A DNA stretch of 64,000 nt from the NCBI RefSeq assembly GCF_023544445.1, contig NZ_JALPVJ010000012.1:242513-306512 (forward strand), given 5' to 3'. Below the pieces are notes generated by a model. That model searched no databases. It was not told the origin of the DNA and was given only the letters and a program-made list of their open reading frames with translations. Below are positions 1 to 8,895 of this stretch, piece by piece. Numbering within the stretch: position 1 is the first letter of the stretch; every line of letters starts with the position of its first letter. A program made the position numbers and the translations under genes. Source of the DNA: Actinoplanes sp. M2I2. Its GTDB lineage: Bacteria; Actinomycetota; Actinomycetes; Mycobacteriales; Micromonosporaceae.

Positions 1-478
1 GCACATCGCGGCCAGCGAGCCGTTCGCCGTGGCGTTCTCCGACTGGCTGGCCGGGCAGACCGGCCGCGACGTCAGCTACGCCCGGGACCGTACGCCGGTG
101 GCCGCCCTGTCCGGCCGGGTCGTGCTCGCCCCGCCCGACCGGCACCTGCTGGTGCGCGACGGCATGGTCCGGGTCAGCGACGGGCCGCCCCGGCACTCCT
201 GCCGCCCGTCGGTCGACGTGCTGTTCGAGTCGGTGGCCGCCGAGTACGGCGCGAGCGCGGCCGGCTGCCTGCTCACCGGCATGGGCCGCGACGGCGCCGG
301 GGGCCTGCTGACCATGCGGTCGCGGGGGGCCGTCACCTTCGCCCAGGACGAGGCCAGCTGTGTCGTCTACGGCATGCCCCGCGAGGCCGCCCTCATCGGC
401 GCGGCCGCCTACATCCTGCCGCCGGCCCGGATGGCCGCCCGGCTGGTCGAGCTCCAGCCCACCGGGAGCCGTCGATGA
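1..478 (+). CDS. cheB: Chemotaxis-type protein-glutamate methylesterase CheB, C-terminal part (5' end outside window)
   Basis: The reading frame is open from base 2 and runs off the left edge, so only about 158 C-terminal residues are visible. They match the CheB methylesterase domain, which removes methyl groups from receptor glutamates. HSCRPSVDVLF carries the substrate-contact region, LTGMGRDGAGGL the glycine loop that holds the catalytic aspartate, and AQDEASCVVYGMPREA the conserved C-terminal signature. The catalytic Ser and His and any receiver domain would lie upstream. The stop overlaps the next start by 4 bp (ATGA), coupling it to a hybrid kinase. That arrangement is common in CheB/CheR-type signalling modules that do not control flagella. 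Confidence 0.9.
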   Translation, partial: HIAASEPFAVAFSDWLAGQTGRDVSYARDRTPVAALSGRVVLAPPDRHLLVRDGMVRVSDGPPRHSCRPSVDVLFESVAAEYGASAAGCLLTGMGRDGAGGLLTMRSRGAVTFAQDEASCVVYGMPREAALIGAAAYILPPARMAARLVELQPTGSRR

Positions 479-2469
479 CCCACCGCGTGCTGATCGTCGA
501 CGACAGCCTCACCGTACGGATGGACCTGCACGAGGCCTTCGAGGCGGACGGCTTCGGCACTGTCCTGTGTGCCACCGGCGCCGAGGCCCGGGCCGCGTTC
601 GTCGGCGACGACTTCGACGTGGCGGTGCTCGACGTGCTGCTGCCCGACGCCGACGGGCTGGAGCTGCTCACCGAGCTGCGCGGCATGCCGAGCCGGGCCC
701 GGGTGGTGACCGTGCTGCTCAGCAGCGAGGACGAGGTGGCCGACCGGCTCGCCGGGCTGCGCATCGGCGCGGACGAGTACGTCGGAAAACCGTACGATGC
801 AGGATACGTCGTCGCCCGGGTGCGCCAGCTGCTGCGCGACGGCCCGGCGGGCTCGGACGACCGCACCACCGTGCTCATCGTGGACGACAGCCGGACCTTC
901 CGCGAGCAGCTGCGCGAGCTGCTCGAGGCCGAGGGGTACGCCGTGCTGACCGCCCCGAGCGGCGAGGACGGCCTGCGCACGGCGGCCGACCGGCGCCCGC
1001 AGGCAATCATCGTCGACGGCGTGATGCCCGGCATCGACGGCGCCACGGTGATCCGGCGCATCCGCCTCGACCCGGCCCTGCGCGACATCCCGTGCATCCT
1101 GATGACCGCGGCCGACGACTACGCCACCGAGCTGCAGATGCTCGACGCCGGCGCCGACGCCTTCGTGCGCAAGCAGCAGAACCTGGCGATCGTGCCGGCC
1201 AAGCTCAACGCAGTGCTGCGGCAGAGCGCCGAGCAACTGCCGATCGAGGTCACCGGCAGCCTGCACGGGCCGAGCAAGGTGCTCGCGCTCACGCCCGACC
1301 GGCAGCGGCTGGCCGATCTGGCGGCGGCCCTGCGCGACGAGGGCTACGACGTGGTTCCGGTGGCGGGCACCGAGGACGCTCTCGACCTGCTGGCCGAGCA
1401 GCCGGTCGACTGCATCGTGCTGGGTCAGGGGCTCTCCGGCGAGCTGGGCCGGGAGGCCTGCCGGCGGATCAAGGAGGTGCCGGTGATCGGCGAGACCCCG
1501 GTGGTGATGACCGGGTCGACCGACGACGACATGCTGGCCTGCCTGGAGTCGGGCGCCGACGACTACGTGCGGGCGGATTCCGGCGCCGAGGCGTTGCGGG
1601 CCCACGTGCGCACCCAGATCCGGCGCAAGCAGTCGCACGACGAGAGCCGCCGCATCCGCGAGGAGCTGATGCGCCGCGAACTGGACGCGGCCGAGGAGCG
1701 CTCGGCCCGGCAGCTCGCCGAGACCCGGGCGGCGCTGGTCGAGGAGCTGGAGTGGCGCAACCGCGAGCTCGAGGCGTTCTCCGGTTCGGTCTCGCACGAC
1801 CTGCGCGGCCCGCTGCAGGTGATCAGCAGCTTCGCCGAGCACATGCTCGACGACGAGGGCGACCCGCTCAGCAAGGAGGCGCGGCGCCGGTTGAGCCGCA
1901 TCCAGGCGGCCGCGCACCGGATGGCCGACCTGGTCGAGTCGCTCCTGATCCTGGCCCGGGCCAGCCGGGGTGACCTGCGACGGGCCGAGTTCGACCTGAC
2001 CGTGACGATCTGGCAGGTGATCGGCGAGGTCGAGGCCCGCGACCCGGCACACAAGGTGGCCTTCACGGTCCACGAGAGCATGCGCGCGGACGCCGACGAG
2101 GGCCTGGTCCGGGTCATCCTGGAGAATTTGATCAACAACGCCGTGAAGTTCACCCGCAAGGTCGAGCGGCCGGCGGTGGAGGTGGGCCGGGCCGACGCGG
2201 GCTTCTACGTGCGCGACAACGGGGCCGGCTTCCCGGCGGGCAAGGCCGGCGAGCTGTTCCGGCCGTTCGCCCGCCTGCACAGCGCCGAGGACTTCCCGGG
2301 CACCGGCATCGGCCTGACCACGGTGCACCGGGCGGTCGAACGCCACGGCGGCGAGATCTGGGCCGAGGGCGAGGACGGGCACGGCGCGACCTTCTGGTTC
2401 ACGCTGCCACCCACCCCGGCCCCGGCGGCCACGCCGGACCGGCGGGCCCAGGCCCGCCGGCACAGCTGA
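475..2469 (+). CDS. Hybrid histidine kinase with three N-terminal receiver domains
   Basis: 664 aa, cytoplasmic, no membrane segment. The order is REC1 (about 4-120, phosphoacceptor D53 in AVLDVLLPDADG), REC2 (about 131-250, D181 in IIVDGVMPGIDG), REC3 (about 265-385), a charged helical linker (about 390-430), HisKA with H441 in SVSHDLRGPLQ, and a HATPase with N box ENLINNAVKFT and G boxes DNGAGF and GTGIGLTT. REC3 lacks the acidic pocket and has Gly317 where the phosphoacceptor Asp belongs, so it is probably a non-phosphorylatable receiver. Overlap with cheB by ATGA suggests one signalling unit that integrates chemoreceptor-like input. It ends 4 bp from the convergent amidase gene. The output partner is not in the window. 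Confidence 0.9.
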   Translation: MTHRVLIVDDSLTVRMDLHEAFEADGFGTVLCATGAEARAAFVGDDFDVAVLDVLLPDADGLELLTELRGMPSRARVVTVLLSSEDEVADRLAGLRIGADEYVGKPYDAGYVVARVRQLLRDGPAGSDDRTTVLIVDDSRTFREQLRELLEAEGYAVLTAPSGEDGLRTAADRRPQAIIVDGVMPGIDGATVIRRIRLDPALRDIPCILMTAADDYATELQMLDAGADAFVRKQQNLAIVPAKLNAVLRQSAEQLPIEVTGSLHGPSKVLALTPDRQRLADLAAALRDEGYDVVPVAGTEDALDLLAEQPVDCIVLGQGLSGELGREACRRIKEVPVIGETPVVMTGSTDDDMLACLESGADDYVRADSGAEALRAHVRTQIRRKQSHDESRRIREELMRRELDAAEERSARQLAETRAALVEELEWRNRELEAFSGSVSHDLRGPLQVISSFAEHMLDDEGDPLSKEARRRLSRIQAAAHRMADLVESLLILARASRGDLRRAEFDLTVTIWQVIGEVEARDPAHKVAFTVHESMRADADEGLVRVILENLINNAVKFTRKVERPAVEVGRADAGFYVRDNGAGFPAGKAGELFRPFARLHSAEDFPGTGIGLTTVHRAVERHGGEIWAEGEDGHGATFWFTLPPTPAPAATPDRRAQARRHS

Positions 2470-2473
2470 GGTC

Positions 2474-4744
2474 CTACTTCACGTACGTCAGGCCGTCCGA
2501 GATGACCGTCGGGCGGCCCTTGGTGCCCAGCACGACCACCGAGACGGTGTGCGTCTTGGCGGTCACCGCCTTGACCCACAGGGTCTGCCGGTGAGTCGTC
2601 GTCGCGGCCTTGGTGTCGACGGTCGCCACCTTGACGTTGTCGACGTAGACGACGGCCTGGCCGGTCGTCGGCATCCGGGTGAAGGTCAGCGCGGCCGAGC
2701 GCCCGTTGAAGGTGTACGTCAGCTTGGCGTTCTTGGCCCCGGCGGCCAGCGCCTTGCCACCGAGGTAGCTGGTGGCGGACGACCGGGCGCTCCACGTGCC
2801 GGTGCGCTTGGCCGAGGTCTCCGGCATCTGGACGACCGTCCGCGTGACGGCCGCGGTGCCCGTGTTGTAGGCCATGTCCACGGCCTCCACCGCGTACTTC
2901 ATGGCGACGTTGGGCTTGACGTTCGCGTTCCACACGGTGGAGGTGCCGGTCATCGCCACGGACGCCGGCGAGGTGGCCGCCTGCCGGCTGATCCGGCCGT
3001 TGTTGTCGGCCGACTTGAAGGTCACGGCGACCGGCACCGACGTGGCCGAAGAGGTCCCGGTCTTCAGCGCCACCGACGGCGCCGTCGGGAAGGTCGGCTT
3101 GACCACGTCACCGACGACCTTGGTGACCGGCGTCGTGTCGGTGACGCCGGCGCGGTGCACGACGCGGACGGCGACGTTGTGCGAGCCGGGCGGGACGGCG
3201 ACGGATGCGGAGCCGCTCGCCTTGCCGCCCGTGGCGGTCGCGGCCACCTTGCCGTCGATGAGCACGTCGAACCGGCCGGCCTGGGCCGGGTCGCCGCCGA
3301 CGCTCCAGCGGACCTGCGCCTTGTCCCTCACGTACGGGGTGCCGGTGGTCGGCACGCCGCCGGAGACCGAGGTGATGGCCAGGCCGGGCAGCGCCGCGCG
3401 GGCCCGGATCGTGCCCATCAGCGGATAGAACATCACGCCCGGGCATTCGGTCACGGTGCCGTCCCGGTGCCCGGCGATGCGCGGGAACGTCACCGTCGAG
3501 CCGAGCGGCCACTTGAGGCCGGTGACCCCGGCGGTCATCTGCGCGGTCGTGGTCGGGTCGAAGCCGTACGCCCCCAGGCGCGCCGCGGCGACCTTGGCGA
3601 TCGTGGTCAGCGCGGCGTTGCTGGGCCGCACCGAGGTGTAGTCACCGATCAGCGCGATGCCGGTCGATCCGGTGTTGAAGCCGGCGACGTGCGCGCCGAC
3701 CACCGCGGCGGAGACACCGCCCTTGCGGCCCTCGTAGAGCGTGCCGCACTTGTCGACGAGGTAGTTGTACCCGAGGTCGTCGAGGCCCTTCTCCTGAATG
3801 TCGTTGGCCATGATGGACTTGACGAACTTCGGCACGTCGGCGCAGGCCACCGGGTTGTCCGCGGTGCCGGTGTGGTGCACCCAGACCATCTTGACGCCCT
3901 CCTTGGCGATGGTCGGCGGGGCCTTCACCAGCTTTTCGTCGGCGCCCCACTTGGCCCGCGAGACGTAGGCGGGCAGGGGCGGCGCGGTCGCCGGCGGCGC
4001 GGGGGTCGTGGGCGCGGCGGTCGTGGGCGCGGTCTTCGTGGGCGCCGCGGTCGTGGGGGCCGCGGTCGTGGGCGTGGCCCCGGTGGTGGCCGGGGGCGCG
4101 ACCGCGGTGGCCGACGGCGGCAGGCCCTTGACCGGCGCCTTGGTGGTGGCCGGGGCCGGGGACGCCGGCGGACTCGCCGGGACGGGCTCACCGCCGCCGC
4201 GGCCACCGGCCGTGGGCGCGTCCGGGTCGATCAGGGCGAGGCGCAGCTCGGCCGGCAGCGGCTTGGTGCCCGAGCCGACGAGCCGGGCGGCCACGCCGTC
4301 GGAGGGGCCGGTCCACAACGGTTCCAGGGCGCCGCGCGACTGGGCCCGCTCGGCCTTCAGGTCGGCCGCCTCCTCGGCGACCTCGAGCGACCGCCAGCCG
4401 GTCCAGGCGCCGGTCCGGACGTTGCGGGTCCGCACCTGAACGGTGCCGTCGGGCCGGTCGGCCGGGCTCTTCCAGCTGACGCTGAGCAGGCTGAACCGCT
4501 TGGTCGAGCGCTGCGGGAGCGTGAAGGACCGGCCGAGCGACGCCAGGGCCACCCGGTCGACGCGGACGCCGGTGGGCTCCGCCGTCGCGGCCACCCGGGC
4601 CCCCGCGGGCGCCGGCGCCGGGGCGACCGGCCCGGGCAGCGCCACCGGAACCGGGTCGGAGGGCCACGCCAGGACGGCGACCCCGCCGCCCGCCGCGAGA
4701 ACCGCGGCCGCGGCCCCCATACCTATCGCCAGTCGACGCCGCAC
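2474..4744 (-). CDS. Secreted N-acetylmuramoyl-L-alanine amidase / PGRP-domain protein
   Basis: 756 aa from a GTG start with a GGGGG Shine-Dalgarno 6 nt upstream. The N terminus is a signal/anchor (RRR, then an Ala-rich hydrophobic stretch, about 4-28). A beta-rich N-terminal part follows, then a Pro/Thr/Ala linker (about 190-258) and an amidase_2/PGRP domain (about 262-450). Zinc ligands are visible as His in VWVHHTGT, His in IAGHRDG and Cys in TECPGVMF, with the catalytic-type Tyr in LGYNYLVD. The C-terminal 300 residues contain repeat-like beta domains. The predicted role is cleavage of the amide bond between MurNAc and the stem peptide outside the cell. The Ig-like tail and mucin-like linker suggest a wall-bound enzyme. 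Confidence 0.88.
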   Translation of the reverse strand: MRRRLAIGMGAAAAVLAAGGGVAVLAWPSDPVPVALPGPVAPAPAPAGARVAATAEPTGVRVDRVALASLGRSFTLPQRSTKRFSLLSVSWKSPADRPDGTVQVRTRNVRTGAWTGWRSLEVAEEAADLKAERAQSRGALEPLWTGPSDGVAARLVGSGTKPLPAELRLALIDPDAPTAGGRGGGEPVPASPPASPAPATTKAPVKGLPPSATAVAPPATTGATPTTAAPTTAAPTKTAPTTAAPTTPAPPATAPPLPAYVSRAKWGADEKLVKAPPTIAKEGVKMVWVHHTGTADNPVACADVPKFVKSIMANDIQEKGLDDLGYNYLVDKCGTLYEGRKGGVSAAVVGAHVAGFNTGSTGIALIGDYTSVRPSNAALTTIAKVAAARLGAYGFDPTTTAQMTAGVTGLKWPLGSTVTFPRIAGHRDGTVTECPGVMFYPLMGTIRARAALPGLAITSVSGGVPTTGTPYVRDKAQVRWSVGGDPAQAGRFDVLIDGKVAATATGGKASGSASVAVPPGSHNVAVRVVHRAGVTDTTPVTKVVGDVVKPTFPTAPSVALKTGTSSATSVPVAVTFKSADNNGRISRQAATSPASVAMTGTSTVWNANVKPNVAMKYAVEAVDMAYNTGTAAVTRTVVQMPETSAKRTGTWSARSSATSYLGGKALAAGAKNAKLTYTFNGRSAALTFTRMPTTGQAVVYVDNVKVATVDTKAATTTHRQTLWVKAVTAKTHTVSVVVLGTKGRPTVISDGLTYVK

Positions 4745-4796
4745 GTGAACCCCCGTTGATCTCGGTAAATGCCGCGTGAGGGTATCGAAAGAGTGA

Positions 4797-5429
4797 TCAG
4801 CCCGCCATCCCGAACCAGGGCCGGCAGGGCGGGAACCCGGTCACCGTCACGTCGGCTCCCGGCCAGTCGCCGGCGGTGAGCCGGAAGTGCTGGAGGTCGA
4901 CCACGTCGCCGCCGGTGTCGACGATGCGGCTGAGCCCGTTCTCCGCGTACCCGACCCGGCGGGAGACCCCCAGCGAGGCCGCGTTGGCCGTGGTCGCCGA
5001 GGTGATCGCCGCGACCGCGCCGAGCTCGCCGAACGCGAACTGCAGCATCGCGGTGCGCATGGCCACCCCGAGCCCGCGCCCGCGCACCCCGGGGACCAGC
5101 CAGGACGCCGAGTCCACCGTCCGCAGGGCCGGGAAGTCGTCGCCCTCCAGCGTCTGCACCCCGACCGGCTCGCCCTCGTGGACGACCGCGAAGTGCAGCA
5201 CCCACGACTCCGGCGCCCAGGTGCCGAGCGCCTTCCAGTAGCCCTGGCAGAACAGCCGCCGCTCGTTCGCGGCGTAGGTCTGCGACGGGTACATCGCCAG
5301 CCGGGGGTCGTGCCCGACGTCATCGGGCAGGACCGCCGCGAGACGCGGCAGGTCGGCCTCGGTCAGGGGGCGCAGCAGCACGTCGCGGAAGGCCAGCCGG
5401 AGGCCGAACAGGGGCCAGTACTCGTTCAT
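4797..5429 (-). CDS. GNAT-family N-acetyltransferase (RimJ/RimL type)
   Basis: 210 aa. The acetyl-CoA loop is RGRGLG (116-121) in VPGVRGRGLGVAM, preceded by the beta-4 strand ending SASWLVPG and followed by an alpha-3 helix. The C-terminal ATTANAASLGVSRRVGY matches the NxxSxxxxxxxGF/Y motif that contacts CoA in GNATs. The substrate cannot be predicted; RimJ/L-like members acetylate protein N termini or small amines. The ATG has GAGGGG just upstream. It lies downstream of the ABC exporter genes on the same strand with a 41-bp gap and upstream of the amidase gene, so readthrough is possible. Confidence 0.85.
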   Translation of the reverse strand: MNEYWPLFGLRLAFRDVLLRPLTEADLPRLAAVLPDDVGHDPRLAMYPSQTYAANERRLFCQGYWKALGTWAPESWVLHFAVVHEGEPVGVQTLEGDDFPALRTVDSASWLVPGVRGRGLGVAMRTAMLQFAFGELGAVAAITSATTANAASLGVSRRVGYAENGLSRIVDTGGDVVDLQHFRLTAGDWPGADVTVTGFPPCRPWFGMAG

Positions 5430-5470
5430 GCCCCTCTTCTAGCGCACCCGGCCGGCCCTCCGCCTTCCTT

Positions 5471-7996
5471 TTACTCGGCGCCGAGTGCCGCGACCGGGCT
5501 CACCTTGGCGGCCCGGCGGGCGGGCAGCACGCCGGCCAGCGCGGTCAGCGCGACCAGGACCGCGAAGACGGCCGCGAGCTGGCCGACCGGAACGGTCAGC
5601 GGGGCGTTGACGCCCAGTGCCTTCACCGCCATCCAGGCGTACGGGATCCCGAGCGCCAGCCCGAGCGCGGCCCCGATCACGCCGTACAGCGCCGACTCGG
5701 CCGTCAGCATCGTGCGCAGACCACCGCGGGACAGGCCGACCGCGCGCAGCACCCCCGACTCGCGGACCCGCTCGACCACCGACAGGGCGGTCGTGGCGCC
5801 CACCCCGACCACGGCGATGAGCACCGTCAGGCCGATCAGCCCGACTGCGATCAGCAGCAGCAGCGTCACGTTGTCGTTGATCTGGTCGCGCTGGTCGGCC
5901 AGGACGTCGATCCGCCACTTGCCGCCGGCCGAGGACTGCACGTCCTGCATCGCCCGGTTGCCGTCGGTCCGCGCCTTCTCCCCGGTCGCTGCCGCGTCGG
6001 CCAGCACCCCGGCGTACGCGGCCGGGGCGCCCAGCCGGGTCAGGTCGGCCGGGTCGAGCACCGCCGAGGCGTGCAACGGCGCGTCGTCGGCCAGCTCGGC
6101 CGTCACGGTCAGCTTCACCGTGCGCTTGCCCGCGGTGAACTCCACCTGGTCACCCACGCGGGCCCCGGTCGCGTCGGCGGCGAAGCCCGAGAGCACCACC
6201 TTGCCCGGCCCGGTGTCGCCGAGCGACCCGGCCGCGGCGTCCAGCTTGCGCAGCTGCGGCAGACCGGTCATCGCCAGGTCGGTGACCGGCAGCTCGGTGC
6301 GCGCGATCTTGACCTCCAGCCGCCGGTACGGGGTGACGTTGCTGATCTCGTCCCGCTTGGTCAGCTGCTCGACCAGGGCGGCCGGCACCGGGTCCTCGTT
6401 CACGCCGGTCAGCTCGTAGTCCGAGGGCGAGGACGCGGCGGTCTCCCGGTCGACCAGCACCCGGAAGGAGGCGCCGCCGACGAGCGCGCCGGCGATCAGC
6501 GTGACGCCGAGAGCGACCACGACCGAGACCGCGGCGGCGCGGCGCGGGGCCGAACCCACTCCCCCGGCGGCCAGCCGGCCCACCGGACCGGAGCGCCGGA
6601 TCGGCCAGCCCAGCACGGCCAGCACCGGCCGCACCAGCACCGGGCCCAGCGCGATCAGCGCGAAGAAGGCGAACGCGCCGGACGCCACCACGGCGAACAG
6701 CATCGGCTGGGCGTCGTAGTTCTCCGGGCTGCGGCTCGGCAGGTGCATGACGACGTACGCGGCCACCAGCACCGCCCCCGCGGTGAGCAGCAGGCCCGTC
6801 GCCCAGCGCAGCTTGCCGATGTCCTTGCGGGCGCCGGTGGTGCCCGCGCCGCGCAACGCCTCCAGCGGCGAGACCCGGGAGGCCGACGCGGCCGGGGCCA
6901 GCACGGCCAGCACGGTGATGACGACGGCGAGCAGGACGGTGCCGAGCGCGGCCGGCAGCGGGAGACCGGGCGAGGCGATCTCCTGGCCGAACCACCCGGC
7001 CGCGACCGGCGCCAGATGGCCCGCCCCGAGCGCGAGCAGCACCCCGGCCGTGCCGGTGGCCAGCCCGGTGAGCGCCCCCTCGGCGGCCAGCGCGCCGGCG
7101 ATCGAGCGGCGGCCGGCGCCGACCGCGCGCAGCAGGGCCAGCTGGCGCATCCGCTGGGCGAAGACGATCCGGAACGTCGAGGTGGCGACCAGACCGGCGG
7201 CGACCACGGCGATCGCCACGAACATGGCGATCACGGCGAAGATGGCGTTCACGTCCGAGACCTTGGCCTCGGCCTCCTCGTGCCGCACAGTGGCTCCGTC
7301 GCTGACCTTCGGACGCTGGTCGTCGGGAACGCCGGCCGCGGCGAACACCGCACCGATCCGGCTCAGGACGGTGGCCGCGTCGGCGCCCGGCGCGACCCGG
7401 ACGTCGATCTGGTTGAGGAACTTCGACCCGGTCAGCTCGACCAGCTCGCTCGTCGGGGCGTACGCCTGGAAGCCGAAGTCGTCGCGGGCCTGGACCACGC
7501 CGACCACGGTGAGGTCCGACTTGGCCTGGGGGTCGCCGTTGTCGTCATAGCGCACCTGCGCCTTGACCGTGGAGCCGAGTTTCAGGCCCATCCGCTCGAC
7601 CGTGCGCGGGGTGACCGCGATCTCGCCGGGCGCCGACGGGAACCGGCCCTGGCTGACCGCGGTCAGCGCGAGCGGCCCGCGGCCCGGGTCGGCGAGCAGC
7701 TGCAGATACTCGCCGCCGACCTGACCGCCGTAGTCGATGCGGCCGACCGCCTCCTCGACGCCGGCCACCTTGCGGACGGCGGCCAGCTGGGCGGGGCTGA
7801 CGGTGCCGTCGCGCACGACCACGTCGACCGCCTCGGGGGTGCCGCTCAGGCCGTTGAGCACGCTGCGCTCGGTGATCTGCTGGGCCAGCACCGTGGCGTA
7901 GACGACGAACGAGGCCACGAGCACGGCCAGGCCGGTGAGCAGCAGGCGCGACGGGCGGCGGGCCACGCCGCGCACCTGGGTGCGGAGCACGCTCAT
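5471..7996 (-). CDS. MacB/FtsX-type ABC transporter permease
   Basis: 841 aa. It has the double-FtsX layout typical of Gram-positive peptide or lipid exporters: an N-terminal membrane helix (about 18-40), a large extracellular domain, three helices with the first FtsX core (about 250-380), two further helices, a second extracellular domain, and a C-terminal FtsX core. The last core contains ERVRESGVLRAVGLSRGG and ends PARRAAKVSPVAALG. The ATG overlaps the stop of the ATPase gene by 4 bp (ATGA), so the two are translated together. Family members export antimicrobials or act as mechanotransmitters in stress responses. The divergent sensor kinase fits such a role, but the substrate is unknown. 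Confidence 0.92.
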   Translation of the reverse strand: MSVLRTQVRGVARRPSRLLLTGLAVLVASFVVYATVLAQQITERSVLNGLSGTPEAVDVVVRDGTVSPAQLAAVRKVAGVEEAVGRIDYGGQVGGEYLQLLADPGRGPLALTAVSQGRFPSAPGEIAVTPRTVERMGLKLGSTVKAQVRYDDNGDPQAKSDLTVVGVVQARDDFGFQAYAPTSELVELTGSKFLNQIDVRVAPGADAATVLSRIGAVFAAAGVPDDQRPKVSDGATVRHEEAEAKVSDVNAIFAVIAMFVAIAVVAAGLVATSTFRIVFAQRMRQLALLRAVGAGRRSIAGALAAEGALTGLATGTAGVLLALGAGHLAPVAAGWFGQEIASPGLPLPAALGTVLLAVVITVLAVLAPAASASRVSPLEALRGAGTTGARKDIGKLRWATGLLLTAGAVLVAAYVVMHLPSRSPENYDAQPMLFAVVASGAFAFFALIALGPVLVRPVLAVLGWPIRRSGPVGRLAAGGVGSAPRRAAAVSVVVALGVTLIAGALVGGASFRVLVDRETAASSPSDYELTGVNEDPVPAALVEQLTKRDEISNVTPYRRLEVKIARTELPVTDLAMTGLPQLRKLDAAAGSLGDTGPGKVVLSGFAADATGARVGDQVEFTAGKRTVKLTVTAELADDAPLHASAVLDPADLTRLGAPAAYAGVLADAAATGEKARTDGNRAMQDVQSSAGGKWRIDVLADQRDQINDNVTLLLLIAVGLIGLTVLIAVVGVGATTALSVVERVRESGVLRAVGLSRGGLRTMLTAESALYGVIGAALGLALGIPYAWMAVKALGVNAPLTVPVGQLAAVFAVLVALTALAGVLPARRAAKVSPVAALGAE

Positions 7997-8745
7997 CGGG
8001 CGACCGCCAGGCTCTGCAGGGCGTCGGACACCGAGGTGATGTCGGGGCGGTCGAGCTCACCGGCGACCCGGCCGTCGGCCAGCAGCACGACGCGGTCCGC
8101 GTACGCGGCGGCGCCCGGGTCGTGGGTGACCATCACGATCGTCTGACCCAGCTCCCGTACGGAATTGCGCAGGAACAGCAGCACCTCGGCGCCCGACCGG
8201 GAGTCCAGGTTGCCGGTCGGCTCGTCGGCGAAGACGACCTCGGGCCGCGACATCAGCGCCCGGGCGATCGCGACCCGCTGCTGCTGGCCGCCGGAGAGCT
8301 CGCCCGGCCGGTGGTCGAGGCGGCCCACGATGCCCAGCGACTCGGTCAGGTGGCCGTACAGGTGCGGGTCGGACCGGCGGCCGGAGAGCTCCAGCGGCAG
8401 CAGGATGTTCTGCGCCGCGGTCAGCTGGGGCAGCAGGTTGAAGGCCTGGAAGACGAAGCCGATCCGCTCGCGGCGCACCTTGGTGAGCACCTTGTCCGGC
8501 TGTTTCGTCAGGTCGGTGCCGCCGAGCAGCGCCTGCCCGGAGGTGGCGGTGTCCAGGCCGGCCAGGCAGTGCATCAGGGTGGACTTGCCGGAACCGGACG
8601 GTCCCATGATGGCGGTGAACTGGGCGCGGGCGAAGCCGACGGTGACGCCGTCCAGCGCCCGTACCGCGGTGTCCCCGCTGCCGTAGACCTTGACCAGGTC
8701 GACGGCGGCCACCGCGGCCAGCGTGTCCACGTTCTGCGTCTGCAT
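7993..8745 (-). CDS. ABC transporter ATP-binding protein (MacB/LolD type)
   Basis: 250 aa from the ATG at 8745, chosen because GGAG sits 7 nt upstream. A longer in-frame version to 8808 has no ribosome site and adds an unconserved leader. Walker A is GPSGSGKST (48-56), the signature is LSGGQQQRVAIARAL, Walker B is VVFADEPTGNLDS, and the H-loop is VMVTHDPGAAAYADR. The LDS after Walker B is typical of the MacB/LolD/FtsE branch. It energises the permease encoded immediately downstream. The gene diverges from a DesK-like kinase across about 150 bp, a classic arrangement for a sensor-controlled exporter. Confidence 0.93.
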   Translation of the reverse strand: MQTQNVDTLAAVAAVDLVKVYGSGDTAVRALDGVTVGFARAQFTAIMGPSGSGKSTLMHCLAGLDTATSGQALLGGTDLTKQPDKVLTKVRRERIGFVFQAFNLLPQLTAAQNILLPLELSGRRSDPHLYGHLTESLGIVGRLDHRPGELSGGQQQRVAIARALMSRPEVVFADEPTGNLDSRSGAEVLLFLRNSVRELGQTIVMVTHDPGAAAYADRVVLLADGRVAGELDRPDITSVSDALQSLAVAR

Positions 8746-8873
8746 GATTTCTCCACTCGACGGCGTTCTCGACGCCGCGAAGTCTGTGCGGAGCCGATCG
8801 ACCGGCACATCGGCCCCAGGCCGGGCTCACGAACCCGGGCGGATCTGTCTTTCGGCCGATGGGTGGCCCCGCA

Positions 8874-8889
8874 CCAGCGCATACGCTGG
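8874..8889. promoter_or_regulatory. Inverted repeat over the presumed -10 of the sensor-kinase gene
   Basis: CCAGCG-CATA-CGCTGG forms a 6-bp inverted repeat with a 4-bp centre. It contains TACGCT (8882-8887), a TANNNT -10 hexamer whose transcription start would fall at or next to the ATG at 8896. A protein bound here would block the kinase/regulator promoter, so it may be an autoregulatory operator. The arms are short and the call rests on position. Confidence 0.35.
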
Positions 8890-8895
8890 GTGGCG

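Noticed and set aside
409..2463. 684-codon antisense frame opposite the hybrid kinase gene
   Set aside because: It is a mirror of the coding strand in GC-rich DNA, lacking any motif; the plus-strand gene carries clear REC, HisKA and HATPase motifs.
2549..4759. 736-codon plus-strand frame opposite the amidase gene
   Set aside because: It is low-complexity Arg/Gly-rich shadow; the amidase zinc ligands are on the minus strand.
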